From NCBI GenBank assembly GCA_024695235.1, contig JAILIP010000030.1:1-49158 (forward strand): a stretch of DNA of 49,158 bases, written 5' to 3'. Below, one piece after another: positions 42,792 to 48,995 of this stretch (the first letter of the stretch is position 1; each line of letters starts with the position of its first letter). The notes beneath the pieces were generated by a model. That model did no database searches. It was not told where the DNA came from and worked only from the letters and a program-made list of their open reading frames with translations. The position numbers and the translations under genes were made by a program. Source of the DNA: Bacilli bacterium (GTDB lineage: Bacteria; Bacillota_I; Bacilli_A; RFN20; CAG-826).

Positions 42792-42935
42792 AACTAATAC
42801 AGGCAAAATACAGCGGTAATAGTTCCCACATCGGTGGGGAATAAGTGGTTGAATTCCCACATAGAAAGACTACTACAGGCAGAAAATCGCAGTAATACAT
42901 GCTAATACAAGGCAAAAACCAACTATTACAGGCCG
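42792..42935 (+). repeat. Imperfect tandem units of CTAATACAGGCAAAA type
   Basis: Three to four units begin near 42793 (CTAATACAGGCAAAATACAG), 42870 (CTACTACAGGCAGAAAATCG), 42900 (GCTAATACAAGGCAAAAACC) and 42923 (CTATTACAGGC). Spacing is irregular and GTGGGAA hairpins interrupt them. Confidence 0.45.
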
Positions 42936-43010
42936 ATAAATACTACTTTTCATCGATTTTGGCCCACTATACACTTACATGTGGGAAACGTGGGAAACCG
43001 CTGTAATATA

Positions 43011-43059
43011 CTAGAATTACAATCAAAAAGTAGCGTATTACATACCGTACGCTTCACCA
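43011..43059 (+). repeat. GTAGCGT...TCACCA element, copy 1
   Basis: CTAGAATTACAATC, then AAAAAGTAGCGTA with a hairpin AGCGTA/TACGCT, ending TCACCA. The element stands 12 nt before 183-bp repeat copy 2; its GTAGCG is complementary to the CGCTAC that begins that repeat. Confidence 0.65.
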
Positions 43060-43070
43060 TACTATAAAAT

Positions 43071-43253
43071 ACTCGCTACCAAATCGTTGCTCTTTGAGCA
43101 AAAGATGAGAAAAAGCGAGTTTTTTTGTTTTCTATGACATTCGATTTTTAGTGGGAAATGTGGGAATTTATGGATTTCCAAAGAAATTGAAATGGCAATA
43201 GTGTCGGTTTTAAGATAAAAACAATTCGACACCCGTTCGGGAGAACTCGCTAC
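43071..43253 (+). repeat. 183-bp repeat, copy 2
   Basis: The same length and layout as copies 1 and 3: ACTCGCTAC ends, AGCGAGT at +43, TTGCTC-TTT-GAGCAA inner hairpin, GTGGGAAATGTGGGAA at +80. The middle is diverged, and the second hairpin is GTGTCG/CGACAC (43201-43232) in place of GTCATC/GATGAC, so pairing is kept while sequence changes. It ends 29 nt before the start codon of the next gene. Confidence 0.8.
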
Positions 43254-43269
43254 TTTGCAGAGATTAGTG

Positions 43270-43275
43270 TAAAAT
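43270..43275 (+). promoter_or_regulatory. -10 box of predicted leaderless modular nuclease gene
   Basis: TAAAAT ends 6 nt before the ATG at 43282 (spacer AAACCT). No ribosome site is present. Confidence 0.55.
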
Positions 43276-43281
43276 AAACCT

Positions 43282-45300
43282 ATGCAAAAAAATGAATCAA
43301 TCATTGGCCTATCATTAAAAATGAACAATGGCCAAATGGCCAAATGCATCGCATATCGTGGATATGGTGATTTAGACATACAGTTTGAAGACGGAACTAT
43401 TGTTAGTCATAAAACAAAGTATAATTTCCTTCATGGAATAATAGCAAACCCAAACACTGATAAATACTCATCTCGAAAGAAAAGTATTCTTGGAATGGCT
43501 AATACAATGAGTAACGGCCAAATTGCTAAGTGTATTGCTTATCGAAGAAGCGACGATTTAGATGTTCAATTCGAAGATGGCACCATAGTCAAACATCAAA
43601 CAAAGCATTATTTTATGAAGGGTTTCATTGCAAACCCTAATTACCGCTGGTATCAAAAACTGAGTAACGAGAAATCCTGCTTGGGACAAAAGAAAATAAT
43701 GAATTGCGGAATGGAAGCTGTCTGCATTGAATATCGCGGTTCAATGGATATAGATGTTCAATTCGAAGATGGCACCATAGTCAAACATCAAACTAAATCG
43801 AATTTTGACTCTGGAAAGGTTGTGAATCCTACCTTGGGCAAATGTTATACAACAAAAATCAAGAGTTCTGTTCAAGGAATAACAACTGAAATGAAATGTG
43901 GCATGAACGCAACTTGCCTAGTTTATAGAAATAGTCGAGATATTGATATTCAATTCGAGGATGGCACAATTGTTGAGCACATTTCAAAAAATAGTTTTAT
44001 TTCTGGCGAGACACCGAATCCAAAACTTGGTAGATATTACTCCGTTAAAGGTAATTTAAGCTGTCTTGGAGAAACACGTACTATGAATTGTGGCATGAAC
44101 GCAACTTGTATTTCTTACAATAATGTATCTGATATTGATGTTCAATTTGAAGATGGCACTATTATCACCCATAGATCGAAAAGCGATTTTGTTAAAGGAA
44201 CAATCTCTAATCCAAATTTATCAACTCGTTCGCTTCCTGAAGCAATGGTGTTTTATTCAATAAAAAAGGCTTTTCCTGATGCTATAAGTGGATTTAGGCC
44301 TTCATGGCTCATTAATGCGAACACCAATAAGCCAATGGAAATTGATATTTGGATTCCTTCTAGAAGGGTTGGAATTGAATATGATGGGGTTAAATGGCAT
44401 TCTCTTGAAACTGATAGGGCATTAGAAAAAGCCAACATGATTGCTGATTCAACACAAATTGATAAGTTAATAACTATTTTAGAAAAAGGAAGTATCCCTC
44501 ACCATTCAAAAAAGCATTTAAACATCCAACTTGAAAACAATAGCTTTGGTGAAACTTATTATGATTTAATTGTAGAGTTACAAATTGTGGTTTCGAATAT
44601 ATTAAAGACCCTTGGATATAAGGGCAAGGTTGATATTTTGGAATCCTGTGATTTTGATTTTTTAAGGTCAAAGGTGAGAAGATTTATTTACTTCGAATTA
44701 TTGGAAGATGAATCAAAAACTAAAATTACCAAGCTTAGTAGGCCGTTAAAATTTTCTGAAAGAACAATGCTTGGCATTTCTAAAATAATGAACAACGGAA
44801 TGATGGCCACATGTATTGAAGATAGAGGCTGGAATGATATTACGGTAAGATTTGATGATGGAACAGAAGTTTTTGCTACTCGACAGAGATTTAAAAATAA
44901 ATCGATAGCAAATCCTTCGTTAGGCAAGAATAAAACACAATCTAACAACGCCAAGATTGTTGGCAAAAAAGTTATTATGAATTGTGGAATGCCTGCTATC
45001 TGTATTGTTGATAATGGCTCTTATGACATTAAAATTCAATTTGATGATGGTACGATCGTAAAAACCACTCGTCAAATGTTTATCAACGGACATACATCGA
45101 ATCCATCATTAGGAAAGCAATATGTACAAAAGATTCGAACCTCAATGAAAGGAGAGACAATTATAATGAGAAACGGAATGAAAGCAACTTGCATTGAAGA
45201 TAGAGGCTCAGCCGACATAGATATACGATTTGAAGATGGGAAAATTGTTGAGCATGTTCAAAGATCACATTTTAGAAGAGGAAATGTAAAGAAAAAATAA
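43282..45300 (+). CDS. Vsr/DUF559-like nuclease embedded in eight ~60-aa modules
   Basis: Eight copies of a module with consensus MNxGMxATCIxYRxxxDIDVQ, then FEDGTIVxHxTKxxFxxG and NPxLG are seen: five before and three after one distinct domain at residues ~315-490. That domain has MEIDIWIPSRRVGIEYDG (Asp355, Glu366, Asp368), the PD-(D/E)XK arrangement of very-short-patch / DUF559-type endonucleases, followed by KWHS. Similar modules occur, as I recall, in phage and homing-type nucleases, where they would bind DNA. At 672 aa it has no signal or membrane segment. It directly follows a 183-bp repeat. No methylase is near, so R-M is unlikely; a homing-like role is inferred. Confidence 0.75.
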   Translation: MQKNESIIGLSLKMNNGQMAKCIAYRGYGDLDIQFEDGTIVSHKTKYNFLHGIIANPNTDKYSSRKKSILGMANTMSNGQIAKCIAYRRSDDLDVQFEDGTIVKHQTKHYFMKGFIANPNYRWYQKLSNEKSCLGQKKIMNCGMEAVCIEYRGSMDIDVQFEDGTIVKHQTKSNFDSGKVVNPTLGKCYTTKIKSSVQGITTEMKCGMNATCLVYRNSRDIDIQFEDGTIVEHISKNSFISGETPNPKLGRYYSVKGNLSCLGETRTMNCGMNATCISYNNVSDIDVQFEDGTIITHRSKSDFVKGTISNPNLSTRSLPEAMVFYSIKKAFPDAISGFRPSWLINANTNKPMEIDIWIPSRRVGIEYDGVKWHSLETDRALEKANMIADSTQIDKLITILEKGSIPHHSKKHLNIQLENNSFGETYYDLIVELQIVVSNILKTLGYKGKVDILESCDFDFLRSKVRRFIYFELLEDESKTKITKLSRPLKFSERTMLGISKIMNNGMMATCIEDRGWNDITVRFDDGTEVFATRQRFKNKSIANPSLGKNKTQSNNAKIVGKKVIMNCGMPAICIVDNGSYDIKIQFDDGTIVKTTRQMFINGHTSNPSLGKQYVQKIRTSMKGETIIMRNGMKATCIEDRGSADIDIRFEDGKIVEHVQRSHFRRGNVKKK

Positions 45301-45383
45301 TTAACACCGTGCAAATATGGTAGTGGTACTACTCACTAAGTATGTGGGAATTTACTGAAAATCATCAAAAATAATTAAAAAAA

Positions 45384-45413
45384 GGCGAAATTCATGTGGG
45401 AATCGCCTTTTTA
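45384..45413 (+). terminator. GTGGGAA-type terminator after the modular nuclease gene
   Basis: The stem GGCGA...TCGCC encloses AATTCATGTGGGAA and is followed by TTTTTATTTGGGAATCG. The same design, with the GTGGGAA motif in the 3' arm and again after the T run, recurs at 48,644. Confidence 0.75.
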
Positions 45414-45621
45414 TTTGGGAATCGCTTATTTTCAAAAACATCACAACTTATTTGAGAATTTCTACATTGTTTTCTTGAATAATCAAAGCCTACTGACTGG
45501 ACTATTTTATATGGGGTTTCAATAGAAAGTTATGATTATATCATAAAAAATCGATATTTGAGAGTGTGACTGCAAACCCATAATAAAAGAGATGTGAAAC
45601 GCAAATCAGCATCCTAATTAA

Positions 45622-45670
45622 CTAGAATTACAATCAAAAAGTAGCGTGCTCACTCCCTAACGCCTCACCA
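45622..45670 (+). repeat. GTAGCGT...TCACCA element, copy 2
   Basis: CTAGAATTACAATCAAAAAG is identical to copy 1. The hairpin is GCGT/ACGC and the element ends CTCACCA. The following AACGTAGATTA closely matches the bases after tRNA-Glu(TTC) at 33,630. Confidence 0.65.
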
Positions 45671-45681
45671 AACGTAGATTA

Positions 45682-45864
45682 ACTCGCTACTGAAATGTTG
45701 CTCTATGAGCAAAAATCAGCAAAAAGCGAGTTTTTCTTTTGAATTTTTGCTTCGATTTTTAGTGGGAAATGTGGGAAATTGTCATCTTTCAGTACATTAG
45801 AAAGATTAAGGATGACGTTTTTCATATCTAGCGCAGTTTTGAAGGCGTGCTCGGAACTCGCTAC
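45682..45864 (+). repeat. 183-bp repeat, copy 3
   Basis: Nearly identical to copy 1 (about 11 mismatches over 183 positions, no gaps, counted by eye), with the inner loop TAT in place of TAA. It ends 40 nt before the GIY-YIG gene. Confidence 0.85.
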
Positions 45865-45892
45865 TTTTAATGGATTCAAAATCAAAGATTGA

Positions 45893-45898
45893 TATAAT
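45893..45898 (+). promoter_or_regulatory. -10 box of predicted leaderless GIY-YIG gene
   Basis: TATAAT ends 6 nt before the ATG at 45905 (spacer CAAAAT). No ribosome site is present. Confidence 0.6.
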
Positions 45899-45904
45899 CA
45901 AAAT

Positions 45905-47341
45905 ATGAGTTGGGTAATTTATAAACACACATTACTTATCGGTCCTAATAAAGGCAAATGCTATATTGGTCAGACTTGCAAAAAGCCGTCATACAGGTGG
46001 AATTCTGGCAAAGGTTATACATGTGCTGATACTCACTTTGCTAGAGCTATTTTGTTATATGGCTGGAATAATTTTTCACATGAAATAATCGAAACCGATA
46101 TCGATAATGCTACGCTTGCCGATGAAAGAGAAATCTACTGGATAAAATTCTATGATTCTTTTCACAACGGTTTTAACAGTACTTACGGCGGAAACAATCA
46201 TGATCACGAAGGGAAAACTGTTTTTAAATTAGATCCCTCTGATTTGAAGATTTTAGGTTCTTATAAATCTATTTCACTTGCTGCACAAGAAAACCATTTT
46301 AATGCAACCAATATTGCGAGATGTTGCAGAAAAGAAGGTGTCAAGGCATATGGTTTTTATTGGTGTTTCAAAGATGATTATCTAAACTTTGAGCCGAAAG
46401 ATTATCTAGAGATAGGTGTACCGGTTCTGATGTTAGATAAAACTAATTATCATATTATAAAGCGCTTCAAAAGTTTGAAGGATGCTGCATCTTATGTAAA
46501 TACGAATCATACAAATATAATGCAAGTATGTCAGAGAAGAAACTCATTCTCAAATGGCTATGCCTGGTGTTATGAAAAAGATTATTTTATTGGATGGGAA
46601 CCAAAACCTCGTTTGCAAGGAGAACATGGTCACAAAAAAGTAATTTGTGTTGAAACGAGAATTACATATAAATCAGAAAATGAAGCTGCAAGACAGATTG
46701 GTACGAGTGTTGGAAATATTCATCAATGCTTAAAATATCGTCAAAAGACAATTAAAGGATTTCATTTTGCATTTCTTGATGATTTTGATGAGTCGTATAT
46801 ACCTCCTTTAAAGTTTAATCCTAAAAAGGAAATATATTGCTTTGAAAACGACAAAATTTATGAATCCATATCAATGTGCTCGCTTGAACTCAATGTTTCT
46901 GCTAGCCAGATAATTGGAGTCTGTAAGGGTAAGCAAAGCACAGCGAAAAACATGCATTTTTGCTATTTAGACGAAAGAGATAATTTCGTTTTAAAAACTG
47001 GAAAGCAAAGAAATATTCTTTGCGTTGAGACAGGCATTGTCTATCGTTCGCACAAAGAAGCTTTTGAAAAAACCGGAATCAAACACATAATTGAATGTTG
47101 CAGAGGCAATGCATTAACTGCTGGTGGATATCATTGGTGTTATGAGGACGAAAAAGACACATTTACACTCACACAAGAGAAAACTAGAAAGAAAGTACTT
47201 TGCGTAGAGGACAATAAAATATTTAATAGTATGAAGGAAGCATGCGATGCTTACCACATAGATCCATCTTGCTTGTCTGCGGCTTGCAAAGGCAAACAAA
47301 AAACAGCAGGTGGTTATCATTGGAAATATGTAGATGAGTAA
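45905..47341 (+). CDS. GIY-YIG nuclease with six NUMOD-type repeats
   Basis: Residues ~1-100 are a GIY-YIG domain: WVIYKHT...GKCYIGQT, a catalytic Arg in SYRWNSGKGY, the Glu in LADEREIYWIKFYDSF, and the closing FNSTYGG. Six ~55-65-residue repeats follow, each with a short strand, a small helix-turn-helix-like section and a GxxWCYxDD-type end (NIARCCRKEGVKAYGFYWCF is one example), matching NUMOD1/IENR1 modules that bind DNA in homing endonucleases. It is 478 aa, unusually rich in repeats. It lies just after a 183-bp repeat, as does the preceding nuclease. No intron or intein host gene is visible. Confidence 0.85.
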   Translation: MSWVIYKHTLLIGPNKGKCYIGQTCKKPSYRWNSGKGYTCADTHFARAILLYGWNNFSHEIIETDIDNATLADEREIYWIKFYDSFHNGFNSTYGGNNHDHEGKTVFKLDPSDLKILGSYKSISLAAQENHFNATNIARCCRKEGVKAYGFYWCFKDDYLNFEPKDYLEIGVPVLMLDKTNYHIIKRFKSLKDAASYVNTNHTNIMQVCQRRNSFSNGYAWCYEKDYFIGWEPKPRLQGEHGHKKVICVETRITYKSENEAARQIGTSVGNIHQCLKYRQKTIKGFHFAFLDDFDESYIPPLKFNPKKEIYCFENDKIYESISMCSLELNVSASQIIGVCKGKQSTAKNMHFCYLDERDNFVLKTGKQRNILCVETGIVYRSHKEAFEKTGIKHIIECCRGNALTAGGYHWCYEDEKDTFTLTQEKTRKKVLCVEDNKIFNSMKEACDAYHIDPSCLSAACKGKQKTAGGYHWKYVDE

Positions 47342-47388
47342 TTCTTCTATGTGGGAAACTCATCAATTTAGTTAAAAATGGCTCAAAT

Positions 47389-47419
47389 ACATCAAAATAG
47401 TGGTGGTCCTGATGTTTTT
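47389..47419 (+). terminator. Terminator after the GIY-YIG gene, followed by GTGGGAA motif
   Basis: ACATCA...TGATGT is followed by TTTTTATGTGGGAATCG, the same trailing sequence seen after the other accessory-gene terminators. Confidence 0.6.
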
Positions 47420-47489
47420 ATGTGGGAATCGAGATTAAAAGGTATTCACTAAAAAAGCGTAGAGTGTTATAAGAAAATAATTGATTATT

Positions 47490-47632
47490 ATGAAAAAAAT
47501 GGAAATCAGTGGCGAAGCTGATGAATTGATTAAAATGTTCGATGATCGTTTCCCACAATATAAGGATAAATTCACACATATCAAAAAGAGGGATTTGATG
47601 CTTTGACAAAGAAGATAACACGTCATGAATGA
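47490..47632 (+). pseudogene. Frameshifted small ORF
   Basis: The frame starting at 47490 reads MKKMEISGEADELIKMFDDR and continues for 38 codons to a TGA at 47604. The +1 frame near 47580 continues with EGFDALTKKITRHE to a stop at 47630-47632. One base removed would join the two into a ~47-residue charged helical protein. No good ribosome site is seen. It is either a decayed gene or chance. Confidence 0.35.
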
Positions 47633-47703
47633 CCAATGAATTCGATTATTCTTCTATTTCAGTTAAGAAGTAGTTGTATGATAAATAATAAGGAGAAAAC
47701 AAA

Positions 47704-48564
47704 ATGCCAAAATTAGTTCAATCAAAGAAAATATCACTCAAATCTCGACCGGATATTAATGAAGAAATGGTTAAAAAATTCATTTTTGAAAATACATCTG
47801 TACTTGGATTGGGTGATTTAGAGCCATTATCAAGAGAAAAGCTTCAACCAACTGGCGGATATGTAGACATTCTTCTTGGTGACGAAGACGATAGATATGA
47901 AATTGAGGTTCAGTTAGGCGCAACAGATCCAAGTCATATCATTAGAACAATTGAATACTGGGATATTGAAAGAAAAAGAACCCCTCAATACAATCATTGC
48001 GCCGTAATTATTGCTGAAGATATAACTAATCGTTTTATGAATGTTATAAATCTTTTCAATGGTGCAATACCTCTAATCGCTTATAAAATGACTGCTATTG
48101 ATAAAGGTAATGATGAAGTCGAACTTGATTTTATAAAAATCATTGACAGAAACGAAATCATTACGGAAGAAGAGCAATATGAACCAACCGATAGACAATA
48201 TTGGGAAAAGAAAAGTACTCCAAAAATGTTGAAACAAGTCGATGAGATTTATTCCTTCTTAGGCGAGTTAGTTAAGGGGTTCGAATTCAAATACAACAAG
48301 TTTTATATCGGATTGGCAGAAGGCGGAATAGCCAAAAACTTCATTTCTTTTAAGCCAAAGAAAAAATACCTTTACTTTGTCACGAAGGGAACGATGAGCG
48401 AAGAGATTATTTCCAAACTAGAAGAAGCTGGACTCGATGTGTCTTATGAAAACAGATGGAAAGAATACAATATCAAATTAAACGGAATAGAAGATTTTAA
48501 AGAATATTCTGAACTACTGATAACATTAGTCAAAAATGGTAGAAAGTTCTACGATATTGATTAA
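47704..48564 (+). CDS. PD-(D/E)XK-superfamily nuclease-like protein
   Basis: Residues ~20-130 carry GGYVDILLGDEDDRYEIEVQ, with Asp55, Glu68 and Gln70 in the positions of a D...ExK core (Gln in place of Lys). HIIRTIEYWDIERKR and CAVIIAEDITNRFMNVINL follow. I recall this YWDIE group as a widespread orphan family with unproven activity. The C-terminal ~100 residues are a separate alpha/beta part. At 286 aa it is soluble. Unlike the two preceding nuclease genes it has a ribosome site (AAGGAGA) and no 183-bp repeat upstream. A terminator of the GTGGGAA type follows it. Confidence 0.7.
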   Translation: MPKLVQSKKISLKSRPDINEEMVKKFIFENTSVLGLGDLEPLSREKLQPTGGYVDILLGDEDDRYEIEVQLGATDPSHIIRTIEYWDIERKRTPQYNHCAVIIAEDITNRFMNVINLFNGAIPLIAYKMTAIDKGNDEVELDFIKIIDRNEIITEEEQYEPTDRQYWEKKSTPKMLKQVDEIYSFLGELVKGFEFKYNKFYIGLAEGGIAKNFISFKPKKKYLYFVTKGTMSEEIISKLEEAGLDVSYENRWKEYNIKLNGIEDFKEYSELLITLVKNGRKFYDID

Positions 48565-48607
48565 CTAGAATAGTACCGTACGGAAAAAGTAGTGACACGC
48601 CTCATCA
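48565..48607 (+). repeat. GTAGCGT...TCACCA-like element, degenerate copy 3
   Basis: Begins CTAGAATAGTA and continues GGAAAAAGTAGTGACACGCC, ending TCATCA. The hairpin of copies 1 and 2 is mostly lost. It starts right at the stop codon of the preceding gene. Confidence 0.5.
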
Positions 48608-48643
48608 AACTAGGTGGGAATCTACTAAAAACGAATAAAAACA

Positions 48644-48682
48644 GCCCAAATTCACCAAAAAGTAGGTGGGAATGGGCTTTTT
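48644..48682 (+). terminator. GTGGGAA-type terminator after the PD-(D/E)XK-like gene
   Basis: GCCCA...TGGGC encloses a TTCACC/GGTGGGA inner stem and is followed by TTTTTATGTGGGTATGG, parallel to the terminator at 45,384. Confidence 0.75.
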
Positions 48683-48888
48683 ATGTGGGTATGGTCTAAA
48701 ATCAAAGAAGTCATATATTTACTTAGTTCACCAGCCTGAACGTACAGCATTTATTCAACTTGCTAAAGGTTGATATTATAGGAATTAGTTATATCTATAT
48801 GATTTAAAAATCATATATAAGAGTTATTATAAAGGGGGAATCATATTTATAGTTGATTTATCAACTTCTATTACTTTGTAATAGAGTG

Positions 48889-48929
48889 GCATGCAAAAAG
48901 TAGCGTATAACGTTCCGTATGCCTCACCA
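48889..48929 (+). repeat. GTAGCGT...TCACCA element, copy 4
   Basis: AAAAAGTAGCGTATAACG leads to a hairpin GCGTA/TATGC and ends CTCACCA. Here an outer stem GGCATGC/GTATGCC also forms, giving a tRNA-acceptor-like end. No 183-bp repeat follows. Confidence 0.55.
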
Positions 48930-48942
48930 AGTCGAATTAAAT

Positions 48943-48975
48943 AGGATTGATACAATGTGTCAGTCCTTTTTATTT
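48943..48975 (+). terminator. Strong terminator before the reverse-strand gene
   Basis: An 11-bp stem (48943-48953 with 48957-48967, loop AAT) containing two G-U pairs is followed by TTTTTATTTTTC. The last forward gene is 380 nt upstream and already has a terminator, so this one may end a separate small RNA. Confidence 0.7.
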
Positions 48976-48995
48976 TTCTTGTCTTATTGTATATA

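Larger units (their letters stand above)
42671..43281. other. 611-base repeat-rich gap after the TIR gene
   Basis: No gene is seen. GTGGGAA or its complement occurs about ten times, including TTCCCAC-ATCG-GTGGGGAA (about 42813-42831). There are imperfect units of a CTAATACAGGCAAAA type, a CTAGAATTAC...TCACCA element (43011-43059) and 183-bp repeat copy 2 (43071-43253). The next gene's -10 follows at 43270. Confidence 0.7.
45301..45904. other. 604-base repeat-rich gap
   Basis: No gene is seen. It begins with GTGGGAA motifs and a terminator (45384-45413). About 200 featureless A+T-rich bases follow, then a CTAGAATTAC...TCACCA element (45622-45670), 183-bp repeat copy 3 (45682-45864) and the -10 of the next gene. 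Confidence 0.7.
47342..47703. other. 362-base gap with terminator and a broken small gene
   Basis: GTGGGAA motifs occur at 47351 and 47422 on either side of a terminator hairpin. A short reading frame broken by a frameshift follows (47490-47632). TAAGGAGA before the next gene marks its ribosome site. Confidence 0.65.
48608..48995. other. Rest of a 431-base gap: terminator, three palindromes and a fourth repeat copy
   Basis: No gene is seen. After the GTGGGAA terminator come TATATGATTT/AAATCATATA (48796-48817), an SD-like AAAGGGGGAA (48831-48840) with no reading frame after it, AGTTGAT-TT-ATCAACT (48851-48866), TATTAC-TTT-GTAATA (48869-48883), repeat copy 4 and a strong terminator. Confidence 0.6.

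Noticed and set aside
43062-43379. Reverse-strand frame of 105 codons before the modular nuclease
   Set aside because: It runs across the 183-bp repeat and into the nuclease gene, with no ribosome site or plausible protein pattern.
33641-45864. 183-bp repeat as an insertion sequence or MITE
   Set aside because: Its ends are direct repeats rather than inverted ones and no flanking duplication is visible; the structural-element reading fits better, though mobility is not excluded.
42671-48690. CRISPR array from the repeated GTGGGAA motifs
   Set aside because: The motif is 7-8 nt, irregularly spaced, on both strands, and no spacer-like units or cas genes occur.
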